Counted from the stretch's first letter, positions 1-6,808 are shown. The stretch: DNA of 20,449 bases from an uncultured Clostridia bacterium (GCA_934631055.1 CAKTXP010000028.1:1-20449); one strand, 5' to 3'. Notes: generated by a model from the sequence alone, not told the origin. Numbers and translations are program-made.

Positions 1-707
1 GTCGTCAGCGCCTGCGCGGGATTGACGGACGAACTGAGCGAATGCTTGCGCTGGCGGGTGTAGTAATACAGCGGCGTGCGGATGGCGTAGAAGCTCTCGG
101 CATAGCGGATATACGACAGGTTGAAGAGCATGTCCTCCGACCAGGTGAATTGCTCGTTGCAGCGGATGTTGTGTTCCATGATGATATCCCGACGGTAGAG
201 TTTGTTCCACATGACGCCGTAGTAGAAGCTGGCGGGCTCCTCCATCAGACAGCGGGCAAACTGCGATTTGTCCATCCGGATATACGGCGGCATATAGCCG
301 TAGACTGTCGTCTTGCCCGTCTTTTTGCCCTCAGGCAGACCGGAACAGTAGTTGCACAGGACGAGGTCGGACTGCGTTTCCAGCGCCGCTTCCACCAGCA
401 GGCGCGTTGCGTTGGGGTCGAGCTGGTCGTCAGAATCGACAAATTGCAGATATTCGCCGGTAGCGCGTTCGATCGCGACGTTGCGCGTGCCGGAAACGCC
501 GCTGTTCGCCTTGTCGATGATGATGACGCGCGGGTCGAGCCGGGCATACATGCGGCAGATCTCAAGGCTCGCGTCGCTGGAACCATCGTTGACCAGAAGC
601 ACTTCGAGATTTTGATACTTCTGGTTCTTGATGCTCTCCAGACACGGAACCATGTCCTTGGCGGAATTATAGATCGGAACGATGATGGAAACAAGCGGAT
701 TTTCCAT
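1..707 (-). CDS. GT2 family glycosyltransferase (3' part missing)
   Basis: Seen: the frame opens with ATG at 707-705, preceded by GAAAGGAGC, and stays open for 235 codons to the window edge, so the C-terminus is missing. The N-terminus (MENPLVSIIVPIYNSA) is the first beta strand of the GT-A fold. It is followed by VNDGSSD at about residues 39-45 (nucleotide-sugar binding), NSGVSGTRN at 68-76, and FVDSDD at 89-94, whose Asp pair corresponds to the metal-binding DxD. WSEDMLF near residue 200 matches the acidic catalytic-base motif of GT2 enzymes. Family knowledge: such enzymes transfer sugars from nucleotide donors onto cell-wall, capsule or exopolysaccharide acceptors at the inner face of the membrane. 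The donor and acceptor cannot be read from the sequence. No membrane segment is visible in the part present. It is transcribed away from the aminotransferase genes, so it is probably unrelated to them. Confidence 0.93.
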   Translation of the reverse strand, partial: MENPLVSIIVPIYNSAKDMVPCLESIKNQKYQNLEVLLVNDGSSDASLEICRMYARLDPRVIIIDKANSGVSGTRNVAIERATGEYLQFVDSDDQLDPNATRLLVEAALETQSDLVLCNYCSGLPEGKKTGKTTVYGYMPPYIRMDKSQFARCLMEEPASFYYGVMWNKLYRRDIIMEHNIRCNEQFTWSEDMLFNLSYIRYAESFYAIRTPLYYYTRQRKHSLSSSVNPAQALT

Positions 708-756
708 GACAAAGGCTCCTTTCAAAGCAGAGGATGGGGAAAATATTCTGCCTTTG

Positions 757-765
757 ATTATACCA
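757..765 (-). promoter_or_regulatory. Extended -10 promoter of the glycosyltransferase gene
   Basis: On the minus strand TATAAT (757-762) is preceded by TG one base upstream (764-765), an extended -10 element. It lies 50 bases before the glycosyltransferase ATG. No convincing -35 is present 17 bases upstream, which is typical of extended -10 promoters. Confidence 0.6.
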
Positions 766-822
766 TGCGGGAAGGAAAATAAAAAGAGAGAAAACAGAAG
801 CGGATGAAAAACACATCGCCCG

Positions 823-927
823 CAAAAATGAATGATTTACATTTATAAAATGCACAAATGCAGAGATATGAACTTTATATAGAACAAAAATGAATGAATA
901 TGGTGTAAATGCCGTTTGACAAATGCA
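823..927. repeat. Imperfect direct repeats ahead of the aminotransferase promoter
   Basis: CAAAAATGAATGA occurs at 823-835 and again at 885-897. ACAAATGCA occurs at 854-862 and again at 919-927. The paired spacings (62 and 65 bases) show that an AT-rich block of about 40 bases is imperfectly duplicated. The second copy runs into the -35 box of the promoter at 916. The repeats may be regulator-binding sites or simply a small tandem duplication. The rest of the 708-980 gap shows no gene. Confidence 0.5.
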
Positions 928-944
928 CGTTTTGGGCGTATGAT
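916..944 (+). promoter_or_regulatory. Sigma-70-type promoter of the transaminase pair
   Basis: TTGACA (916-921), a 17-base spacer, and TATGAT (939-944). It lies 36 bases upstream of the GTG start at 981 and probably drives both aminotransferase genes. Confidence 0.82.
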
Positions 945-980
945 TAGAGAAAGACACGGAAGATCAAAGGAGATTACAAC

Positions 981-1835
981 GTGGAGAATATCGCGTACTA
1001 CAATGGTAAGATTTCCTCGATTGAGGAGATGACCATCCCGATGAACGAGCGCAGCAGCTATTTCGGCGACGGCGTTTACGACGCCATGTTCACCGTGGAT
1101 CATGTGCCGCTTCAGCTGGACGACCATCTGCGCCGCTTTTATCGCAGCGCAAAGCGCATCGACATCGACATCCCAATGCCGTTTGAAGAACTTCGGGCAA
1201 TGGTGCTTGATTTCTGCAAGAAGATCGACAGTCCGGACGCCATGGCGTATGTTCAGGCGACGCGCGGCGTAGGTATGCGCGGGCATGCGTACCGCTTTGC
1301 GGGCGGCACGCCGAGCCTGTGGGTCTGGGTCAAGCCGGATATGCTCGACCCGATGGACAGGTCGTATAAGTGCATCACGATGGAGGATACCCGCTACCTG
1401 CATTGCGATATCAAGACCATCAACCTGCTTCCCGCCGTCATCTATACCCAGCGCGCGGAGGAAGCGGGCTGCGACGAGACCATCCTTCACCGCGGCGACC
1501 GCGTGACGGAATGCGCGCACTCGAATGTGCATATCCTCAAGGATGGGGTGTTCAAGACCGCGCCGTGCGACAACCTCATCCTGCCGGGCATCACGCGCGC
1601 GCACCGTATCGCCCAGTGCAGGGAAATGGGTATTCCGGTCGTGGAGGAGCCGTTCACGCTCGAAGAGCTGATGGACGCGGACGAGATCTTCTTTACCAGC
1701 GCGAGCGCGCTCTGCTGCCGCATCGATGAGATCGACGGCAAGAAAGTCGGTGGACGCGATCCGGAACTGATCGCCAAAATTCAGAAAGCCGCATGGGATG
1801 AAGCCCTTGCGGAGGTCAAAGCCATCAACGGCTGA
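981..1835 (+). CDS. dat: D-amino acid aminotransferase, copy 1 (class IV PLP enzyme)
   Basis: A 284-residue fold-type IV PLP transaminase, the usual length for D-alanine transaminase (EC 2.6.1.21), which interconverts D-alanine and 2-oxoglutarate with pyruvate and D-glutamate for peptidoglycan synthesis. Seen: FGDGVYD places Tyr33 in the substrate pocket. The RGVGMRGH segment gives Arg100 and His102, the R-x-H pair that binds the substrate carboxylate in D-specific enzymes. Lys145 in DIKTINLLP is the Schiff-base lysine and Glu177 in VTE contacts the PLP ring nitrogen; both carry the same numbers as in the Bacillus enzyme. The start is GTG at 981, behind AAAGGAG at 966-972. The next gene is a paralogue 67 bases downstream, probably co-transcribed. 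A 4-amino-4-deoxychorismate lyase or branched-chain transaminase is less likely because of the R-x-H pair. Exact substrate preference is not proven. Confidence 0.88.
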   Translation: MENIAYYNGKISSIEEMTIPMNERSSYFGDGVYDAMFTVDHVPLQLDDHLRRFYRSAKRIDIDIPMPFEELRAMVLDFCKKIDSPDAMAYVQATRGVGMRGHAYRFAGGTPSLWVWVKPDMLDPMDRSYKCITMEDTRYLHCDIKTINLLPAVIYTQRAEEAGCDETILHRGDRVTECAHSNVHILKDGVFKTAPCDNLILPGITRAHRIAQCREMGIPVVEEPFTLEELMDADEIFFTSASALCCRIDEIDGKKVGGRDPELIAKIQKAAWDEALAEVKAING

Positions 1836-1845
1836 TAAGCGCGAG

Positions 1846-1862
1846 ACGGGCGGCATGCCCGT
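1846..1862 (+). other. Intercistronic hairpin between the two transaminase genes
   Basis: ACGGGC (1846-1851), loop GGCAT, GCCCGT (1857-1862) form a perfect 6-bp stem in the 67-base gap. No T-run follows, so an mRNA-stability or attenuation role is more plausible than full termination. Confidence 0.45.
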
Positions 1863-1902
1863 ATCCATAGATGTTCAGGTCTGACGGAAAGGCGGATAGC
1901 GT

Positions 1903-2751
1903 ATGAAGAATATCGCATATTACAATGGAAAAACAGGAGCCATCGAGGATATGATGGTTCCGATGAACGACCGCGCCTGCTATTTCGGCGATGGCGTGTA
2001 TGACGCGACCTGCGTGGTCAACCATGTGCCGATGGCGTTTGACGACCATATCGACCGCATCTATCGCAGTGCGAAGCTCATCGACATCGATATCCCGATG
2101 GAGAAAGCGGAGATGAAGCGCGTGCTTCAGGGGCTGGTTGATCAGGTGGAGGGCGATACGCTCTTCCTGTATTGGCAGGTGACGCGCGGCGTAGGCATGC
2201 GCAATCATCCGTATTCCGGCGCGGGAGACAAGCCGAGCATTTGGGCGTTCGTGCGTCCGAGCAAGATGCGCGATCCCTTCGGCGTCTATAAGTGCATCAC
2301 GGTGGAAGATAAGCGCTTCTTCTACTGCAACATCAAGACCATCAACCTCCTGCCCGCTGTTTTGGCGAACGAGCAGGCGATGAAAGCGGGCTGTGACGAA
2401 GCTATCTTCCATCGTGGCGAGCGCGTGACGGAGTGTTCGCATTCCAACGTGCATATCCTCAAGGGCGGTACGCTCTACACGGCGCCCTGCGACGACCTCA
2501 TCCTGCCGGGCATCACGCGCGCGCACATCCTGAATATCTGCAAAGCGCACGGCATTCCGGTCGTAGAAGAGCCGTTTACGCTGGAGGAGATGATGAACGC
2601 GGACGAGATCTTCTTTTCCAGCTCCAGCGCGCTGACCTGCCGCATCGGGGAAATCGACGGGCACAAGGTGGGCTTGAAGGACGAAAAGACGTTTGCCGTC
2701 ATTCGCGACGCGTATCAGGAAGAGATAAAGCGCGAAGCAGGGCTGGCGTAA
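1903..2751 (+). CDS. dat: D-amino acid aminotransferase, copy 2 (tandem paralogue)
   Basis: A 282-residue paralogue of the preceding gene, collinear with it over its whole length and with long identical stretches (residues 3-10 NIAYYNGK; the TINLLPAV region; LILPGITRAH). Seen: Tyr33 in FGDGVYD, Arg100 and His102 in MRNHPY, Lys145 in NIKTINLLP and Glu177 in VTE are all retained, so it should be an active D-specific transaminase. Differences cluster at residues 36-46, 67-91 and 105-128, around the substrate-facing loops, which suggests a shifted substrate range. The ATG at 1903 has GGAAAGGCGG upstream. It has no clear promoter of its own and probably shares the transcript from 916-944. Having two copies side by side is unusual for dat, and the reason cannot be read from the sequence. 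The following 495 bases contain no gene. Confidence 0.87.
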   Translation: MKNIAYYNGKTGAIEDMMVPMNDRACYFGDGVYDATCVVNHVPMAFDDHIDRIYRSAKLIDIDIPMEKAEMKRVLQGLVDQVEGDTLFLYWQVTRGVGMRNHPYSGAGDKPSIWAFVRPSKMRDPFGVYKCITVEDKRFFYCNIKTINLLPAVLANEQAMKAGCDEAIFHRGERVTECSHSNVHILKGGTLYTAPCDDLILPGITRAHILNICKAHGIPVVEEPFTLEEMMNADEIFFSSSSALTCRIGEIDGHKVGLKDEKTFAVIRDAYQEEIKREAGLA

Positions 2752-2765
2752 GGAAAGAGGAACGT

Positions 2766-2910
2766 TTGGGGGTTCCACCCCAAGCCCCGCTGAGGGAGTT
2801 CAGTCCGGGAAACTCGTATAGAAACGCAAGGCGTTTCTTACGATTTCCGATTTCCATCACGCTGAATCCCGCACTGCGGGCGCGTGATTCCAATCCCCTC
2901 AGACTCCCTT
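2766..2910. repeat. Hairpin-rich intergenic element after the transaminases
   Basis: A gene-free block with nested or serial stems: TTGGGG/CCCCAA (2766-2783), an 8-bp stem AGAAACGC/GCGTTTCT with an AAG loop (2820-2838), ATCACGC/GCGTGAT (2856-2888) enclosing CCCGCA/TGCGGG (2868-2880), and an outer pair CTGAGGG (2790-2796) with CCCTCAG (2896-2902). No strong T-run follows, apart from a short one near 2936. It looks like an intergenic structured repeat that may act as the 3' end of the transaminase transcript. No coding potential was seen. Confidence 0.45.
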
Positions 2911-3005
2911 CTTCGCTTCGCGGCGGTTTAAAGCGTTTTTACCAAACGACGCGCATGCGCGCCGTATGATTTGTATTTTAATCGAAAAGGAAAAGCGGCT
3001 GCAAA

Positions 3006-3133
3006 AGCCCTCTCAGTCCCTTCGGGACAGCTCTCCCAAAGGGAGAGCCAAGATATCTGCAAACGTTTGATGGTTTGCTTATCTTGCCTCCCCCGCTGGG
3101 GGAGGTGTCTGCCGAAGGCAGACGGAGAGGGCT
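3006..3133. repeat. Palindromic intergenic repeat, full copy (128 bp)
   Basis: The element starts AGCCCTCTC and ends GAGAGGGCT (perfect 9-bp terminal inverted repeat). The two arms are imperfect inverted copies over about 50 bases. Each arm contains two small hairpins: GTCCC-TTC-GGGAC and CTCTCCC-AAA-GGGAGAG on the left, CCTCCCCC/GGGGGAGG and GTCTGCC/GGCAGAC on the right. The centre pairs GCAAAC with GTTTGC. The whole unit could fold as one long cruciform or RNA hairpin. A related copy lies at 18394-18513, an arm-only hairpin at 6362-6398 and a half copy at 3270-3316. It has no coding content and resembles a MITE or REP-type element. Confidence 0.8.
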
Positions 3134-3246
3134 TATCCAGCCGCTTTTTATTTTACTGAACTTATAAACGAGCCAATCCGAGAATTGCACAAGTCCGCGC
3201 CGAGGGATCGCAGCTGTCTTTGCTGCTTCCCTAAAGAGAAGGGCTT

Positions 3247-3957
3247 TTAAATGCTGGGAAAAGCATCCCCTGCCTTCCCCTTTGGGGAAGGTGTCGCCGC
3301 AGCGACGGATGAGGTCGTCAGCCACATCGGCACGTCGAGCAGCGAGGGGAGGACAGCCGCCGCCGCGCTGAGGAAAGGCTCGTCTGGCTTCTTCATATCC
3401 GGAATGCAGATGACGTCGATGCCCGCGCCGCAGGCGGCGCGGATGCCGGCTTCGCTGTCCTCAAGGACAAGACAGTCCGCCGCGGCTTCGCCGGATCTTT
3501 CCTGCGCCTTGATGAAGATATCCGGAAAAGGCTTGCCGCGCTCGATCTCCGGGCCAAAGACCATCGCGTCAAAAAATCCTGAAATGCCATGCTGATTCAG
3601 GATGCCGAGTGCGCGTTCTCTTGTGCTGGAGGACGCCAAAAGAATTTTAACATGGTGATTCTTTAAAAAGTGAAGAAGCTCCTTTGCGCCTGATTTGAGC
3701 GCGACGCCTTTGGCAAAATAATCTTTTTCCCGCGCGTCGACGAACGCAAGCCCTTCTTCAACGGTCAGCGGCAGGTGATAGGTGTAGATGAGCGTCTGCA
3801 TATTGGTCAAGTCGTTTTTGCCACTGTAAAGCCGCGCGTAGGTATCCAGATTGAACGGAAGGCGGTATCTGCGGAGCAGATCGGCGTATATGTTGTAACT
3901 GATGATCTCACTGTCGATGAGCAGCCCGTCCAGATCGAAGATGACGGCTTTCTTCAT
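3247..3957 (-). CDS. HAD-superfamily phosphatase (beta-phosphoglucomutase-like)
   Basis: A 236-residue HAD hydrolase. Seen: motif I FDLDG with nucleophile Asp8 and acid/base Asp10; a helical cap at about residues 15-85; motif II Ser in LLASSST; motif III Lys in ERGKPFPD; motif IV LEDSEAG with metal-binding acidic residues. This order, with a small helical cap, fits the subfamily I group of phosphoglycolate phosphatase, beta-phosphoglucomutase and sugar-phosphate phosphatases; the substrate is unknown. The ATG at 3957 has AGGAGG just upstream and overlaps the stop codon of the MATE gene as ATGA, so translation is probably coupled. Odd: the last 20 or so residues (from about TTSSVAA to the stop) are low-complexity and encoded by an intergenic repeat copy (3270-3316), so the original C-terminus appears to have been overrun by the repeat. 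Confidence 0.9.
   Translation of the reverse strand: MKKAVIFDLDGLLIDSEIISYNIYADLLRRYRLPFNLDTYARLYSGKNDLTNMQTLIYTYHLPLTVEEGLAFVDAREKDYFAKGVALKSGAKELLHFLKNHHVKILLASSSTRERALGILNQHGISGFFDAMVFGPEIERGKPFPDIFIKAQERSGEAAADCLVLEDSEAGIRAACGAGIDVICIPDMKKPDEPFLSAAAAVLPSLLDVPMWLTTSSVAAATPSPKGKAGDAFPSI
3270..3316. repeat. Half copy of the palindromic repeat, inside the HAD gene 3' end
   Basis: The stretch with CCTTCCCC-TTT-GGGGAAGG followed by GTGTCGCCGCAGCGACGGATGAGG aligns with the right arm of the 3006-3133 element (GCCTCCCCC, GGGGGAGGTGTC, GCCG, GACGGAGAGG). It supplies codons for the C-terminal tail of the HAD protein. The 3134-3246 gap between the two copies shows no gene. Confidence 0.65.
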
Positions 3958-5318
3958 GGCTGTGCCTCCTGAATATCCTTGAAATCATTTCGGAAAAGAT
4001 GCGCCGCGCCGAGAATGAAGAACATGCAGATGACCCACGCGGTCGGTTCGCAGGCGCAGACGGCGGGATAGCCGAAATGCGGAACGAACCACGCGGCAAA
4101 GACCGCTTTGCAGATAAGCTCCAGCGCGCTGCAAAACAGCGGGGCGACGGTGTGCTTCATGCCCTGCAAGGCGTTGCGGACGACGACGACGACTGCCATC
4201 GGCGGGACGAGCGGAATGCTCACGCGCAAGTATAGATGCGCGCTGGAAAGCACTTCCGGATTCTCGCTGCCGGTGAGCAGGCGGATCGCGGCGGGCGCAA
4301 GCGGCGTAAAGGTGAAGGCAAGGGCGAAGAGCCACCAGACGCCGTAGATCGCCAGCGCGACCCGTTCGCCCTGCCTGATGCGCGAACGCTTTCCCGCGCC
4401 GAAATTCTGGCTGGAATAGGTCGCCGTGCTTGCACCCAGCGCCACGCCGGGCATGTAAAACAGTTCAGCCAAACGCCGGCCGCCGACCTGCGCGGCGATA
4501 TAGACGTTGCCCAGTGCGTTGATGCTGCCCTGCAAAAGCACGCTTCCGATGCTGTAAATGGCGCTCATGAGCGCCATGCTCAGTCCGGTCAGGAACATAT
4601 CCGATGCGAAGCGGCGCGGGACGCGCACAGCGTCGCGATGAAAATGAAGGTCCGGCTCGCTGCGGAGGATGTAGAAAAGACCGAGCAGCGCGCTGATGCC
4701 CTGCGCAAGGATGGTCGCCGCAGCCGCGCCGCCGACGCCCAATGAGAATGGCCCCATAAAGAGGTAGTCCAGCGCGACATTCAACAGGCTGCTGAAGATC
4801 AGGAAGAGGAGCGGCGTCACGCTGTTGCCGACGGACTGCATCATGCTGGATTCCAGATTATACGCCATCGTCAACGGGATGCCCGCGAGGATGACGGTCA
4901 GGTAGCGCAGAGCGCCGTCGCGCGTATCGGCGGGGATCTGCATGGCGGTGACCAGCCAGAAGCGCGCGGAGAAAAAGACCGTCGTCATCACCAGCGCGCA
5001 GAGCGCGGACAGCGTGACCATCCAGCAGACGGCGCGTTCCATGTTTCTTTTATCGCCCGAACCGAAATGACGGCTGACATTGAGGGCGAAGCCGCTGTTC
5101 AAGCCAAAGGCGAGCGTGGTGATAAGGCTGTATAGCGCGGCGGTCGAGCCGATCTGCGAAAGCGCGGCGTCGCCCAGCAGATGGCCTGCCATGGCGGTAT
5201 CGACGAGGTTATAGAATTGCTGAAGCAGATTCCCGACGAACAGCGGCAGGGAGAACCGAAGAAGCAGCTTCGCCGGGCTGCCGGTTGTCATATCCAAAGT
5301 ATGGCGCGATGCGGACAC
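3954..5318 (-). CDS. MATE family multidrug/organic cation exporter 1
   Basis: A 454-residue integral membrane protein of the MATE family, which exports drugs or metabolites in exchange for Na+ or H+. Seen: the N-terminal motif LPLFVGNLLQQFYNLVDTAM, typical of MATE TM1; about twelve hydrophobic segments; an internal repeat in the second half (GLSMALMSAIYSIGSVLLQG, then TYSSQNFGAGKRSRI, the usual Q-N-x-GA-x-K loop). The start is GTG at 5318 because AAAGGAGG lies seven bases upstream at 5326-5333. The frame is open further upstream, but that part is antisense to the AraC gene. Its stop overlaps the HAD start. A divergent AraC-type regulator sits 144 bases away and is the probable regulator. The substrate is unknown. 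Confidence 0.92.
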   Translation of the reverse strand: MSASRHTLDMTTGSPAKLLLRFSLPLFVGNLLQQFYNLVDTAMAGHLLGDAALSQIGSTAALYSLITTLAFGLNSGFALNVSRHFGSGDKRNMERAVCWMVTLSALCALVMTTVFFSARFWLVTAMQIPADTRDGALRYLTVILAGIPLTMAYNLESSMMQSVGNSVTPLLFLIFSSLLNVALDYLFMGPFSLGVGGAAAATILAQGISALLGLFYILRSEPDLHFHRDAVRVPRRFASDMFLTGLSMALMSAIYSIGSVLLQGSINALGNVYIAAQVGGRRLAELFYMPGVALGASTATYSSQNFGAGKRSRIRQGERVALAIYGVWWLFALAFTFTPLAPAAIRLLTGSENPEVLSSAHLYLRVSIPLVPPMAVVVVVRNALQGMKHTVAPLFCSALELICKAVFAAWFVPHFGYPAVCACEPTAWVICMFFILGAAHLFRNDFKDIQEAQP

Positions 5319-5325
5319 GGGCAGA

Positions 5326-5333
5326 CCTCCTTT
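5326..5333 (-). promoter_or_regulatory. Ribosome binding site that fixes the GTG start of MATE 1
   Basis: AAAGGAGG on the minus strand, seven bases before GTG at 5318. It decides the start against a long open upstream frame. The same 12-base string GGAGGTCTGCCC also precedes the start of the unknown gene at 6407-6808. Confidence 0.8.
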
Positions 5334-5350
5334 GATGCGGGGGAGACGGT

Positions 5351-5365
5351 TGGGGCAAAGCCCCA
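5351..5365 (-). promoter_or_regulatory. Leader hairpin of the MATE-HAD transcript
   Basis: TGGGGC-AAA-GCCCCA is a perfect 6-bp stem with a 3-base loop. It lies between the minus-strand TATAAT (5385-5390) and the MATE ribosome site, so it would be in the MATE 5' leader. It could equally be a protein-binding inverted repeat. Confidence 0.4.
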
Positions 5366-5384
5366 TCGTTCCCCTCTTGCTGGT

Positions 5385-5433
5385 ATTATAGCGAATCAAA
5401 AGGGTTGATGCTTGCTTCAAAGCGGCGTATACT
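5385..5433. promoter_or_regulatory. Divergent promoters between MATE 1 and the AraC regulator
   Basis: Plus strand: TTGATG (5405-5410), 17 bases, TATACT (5428-5433), giving a short leader to the AraC ATG at 5463. Minus strand: TATAAT at 5385-5390 with no good -35; its -35 position overlaps the plus-strand -35. The two promoters therefore share DNA, and the missing minus-strand -35 fits activation of the MATE operon by the adjacent AraC protein. Confidence 0.6.
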
Positions 5434-5462
5434 GTAAGAAAAGCGACAAAGGAGGGCGGAAG

Positions 5463-6356
5463 ATGATTCACAGCAGCAGTTCCGTGTATACCGATGAACG
5501 GGGAAAGGAGCTCCGAGAGGATGGAGCCGTGCTGTTTGACTTGTCCGCAAACGACGCGGATACCCATCAGTATGTCGCGAACTGCGTTCCCCCGCATTGG
5601 CATGATGAGCTGGAGGTCTTTTGGCTGATGGAGGGATGCGTCCATGTCGGCATCGGCGAGGAGACACACGATATCAGCGCCGGAGAAGGCTGCTTTATCA
5701 ACGCGGGCGTGCTTCATTCCGTGACGGGGGCGTTCCCTGAGCCCTGCCGGTTCCGCTCGTTCGTCTTTGACGCGTCCATCGTTTCGGGTATGCCGGGAAG
5801 CGTGTTCGATGTGAAATATGTTCGTCCGCTGATGGAGAAGGGACCGACCTTCCTGCGGCTGGATATGGAGGGGGCAGACGAGTCCTGCCTGCGCGCGTTT
5901 CAGCGCGCTTTTGCGGCATGCGCGGAAGAAACGCCGGAGTTTGAGTTCCGTGTGCGGGAAGCGCTGACGGAGGTGCTGCTCTATGTGCTGAAAAAATGCC
6001 GGTTGGAGCCGACGCGCGCGCTTCCGGACGCGGGCGAAAAGCGGCTCAAGCAGATGCTCGAATGGATGGACGCGCATATCGACCAGCCGGTGACCCTGCG
6101 GGAGATCGCCGCCAGCGCAAACGTCTGCCCGCGGGAGTGCCAGCGGATATTCAAGCGCTATCTGCATGTCAGCCCGATCGAATACATGCAGCGCAGACGC
6201 ATTTTTACCGCCGCGCAGATGCTGTCGGAGACGGACAGGGCGGTGACGGAGATCGCGCTGGACTGCGGATTTGCCAGCCCGAGCTATTTCACCAGACAGT
6301 TCAGGCTGATGGTCGGCGCGGCACCGACGGCGTATAGAAAGGCGCATGCGAAATAA
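5463..6356 (+). CDS. AraC-family transcriptional regulator with N-terminal cupin
   Basis: A 297-residue regulator. Seen: an N-terminal cupin (AraC_binding) domain with PPHWHDELEVFWLMEG at about residues 43-58, followed by a beta-barrel pattern (ISAGEGCFINAGVLHSV). After a helical linker, the C-terminal 100 residues form the double helix-turn-helix of AraC/XylS proteins: LREIAASANVCPRECQRIFK for the first HTH, and VTEIALDCGFASPSYFTRQF for the second with its signature G-F and FTRxF residues. ATG 5463 is chosen because AAAGGAGG precedes it at the right distance; a TTG further upstream has no such site. Such proteins bind a small ligand, often a sugar, and activate neighbouring genes. The divergent MATE-HAD operon is the obvious target. 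The effector is unknown. Confidence 0.93.
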   Translation: MIHSSSSVYTDERGKELREDGAVLFDLSANDADTHQYVANCVPPHWHDELEVFWLMEGCVHVGIGEETHDISAGEGCFINAGVLHSVTGAFPEPCRFRSFVFDASIVSGMPGSVFDVKYVRPLMEKGPTFLRLDMEGADESCLRAFQRAFAACAEETPEFEFRVREALTEVLLYVLKKCRLEPTRALPDAGEKRLKQMLEWMDAHIDQPVTLREIAASANVCPRECQRIFKRYLHVSPIEYMQRRRIFTAAQMLSETDRAVTEIALDCGFASPSYFTRQFRLMVGAAPTAYRKAHAK

Positions 6357-6361
6357 AGGAA

Positions 6362-6398
6362 AGCCCTCTCCGTCTGCCTTCGGCAGACGGAGAGGGCG
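6362..6398. terminator. Strong hairpin terminator derived from the repeat family
   Basis: GCCCTCTCCGTCTGCC (6363-6378), loop TTC, and GGCAGACGGAGAGGGC (6382-6397) form a perfect 16-bp stem, 6 bases after the AraC stop and followed by a T-rich run to 6415. The arm is the right terminal arm of the 3006-3133 repeat. It sits between convergent genes and probably ends both transcripts. Confidence 0.78.
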
Positions 6399-6406
6399 TT
6401 TCCTTT

Positions 6407-6808
6407 TCATTTTTTCGTCTGTTTTTGGAGCGCGAGGAAGAGCAGCCCGTCGCCGCTGGCGAGCTGGGTATTGGAAAGGGAGTATATGCCTTCCGCGCAG
6501 AGCCGCAGGATAGCGACGCGGATGAGCGAGGAGAGCAGCTGGTCAAGGCGCAGATAGCAGCTGTCGCTGCTTTTGCGCAGGAGAAGGGAAGAACCGTATA
6601 TCGCGAAGATCTCGTATCGGTAGCGGCTTTCGAGTTTCTCGATAAAGCGGTCGGCGAGCTGCGGCGTGCGGAAGGAATAATATTCCATCAGGCGGTCGAT
6701 CTCGTCGATATCCGAAAAGAGTTGGCGGACGCAGGCGTCCGAGCGGTGCGCGGCGAGCAGCGCGAGGATGCGGTCGCGGTCGCTGCATATTTCTGTTTTG
6801 GCAATCAA
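6407..6808 (-). CDS. Small protein of unknown family (133 aa)
   Basis: Not recognised. Seen: 133 residues, soluble, with no signal peptide and no membrane helix. Residues 1-65 look helical and charged (DRDRILALL, DIDEIDRLMEYYSF, ADRFIEKLESRYRYEIF). The C-terminal half is more hydrophobic (LDQLLSSLIRVAILRLC) and ends in a basic KQTKK tail. Codon choice (C or G at most third positions, CGC for Arg, CTC/CTG for Leu) matches the neighbouring real genes on this strand, which argues for a true gene rather than the overlapping plus-strand frame. The start is taken as TTG at 6808 because GGGAGG (6817-6822) lies eight bases upstream; a TTG at 6832 lacks a ribosome site. It is convergent with the AraC gene. 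A minus-strand TATAAT at 6966-6971 has no -35. Confidence 0.7.
   Translation of the reverse strand: MIAKTEICSDRDRILALLAAHRSDACVRQLFSDIDEIDRLMEYYSFRTPQLADRFIEKLESRYRYEIFAIYGSSLLLRKSSDSCYLRLDQLLSSLIRVAILRLCAEGIYSLSNTQLASGDGLLFLALQKQTKK

Noticed and set aside
42..782. 246-codon plus-strand open frame
   Set aside because: Antisense to the glycosyltransferase, whose GT2 motifs are clear.
843..2778. Minus-strand open frames of 341 and 317 codons
   Set aside because: They are mirror images of the two transaminase genes; their similarity to each other only reflects the sense-strand duplication.
3006..3316. Possible CRISPR array suggested by repeated short hairpins
   Set aside because: Repeats are palindromic arms of one element, not regularly spaced direct repeats with unique spacers; no cas gene.
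5319..6410. Long open frame (about 364 codons) extending the MATE 1 gene upstream on the minus strand
   Set aside because: It is antisense to the well-supported AraC gene, and AAAGGAGG directly before GTG 5318 marks the real start.
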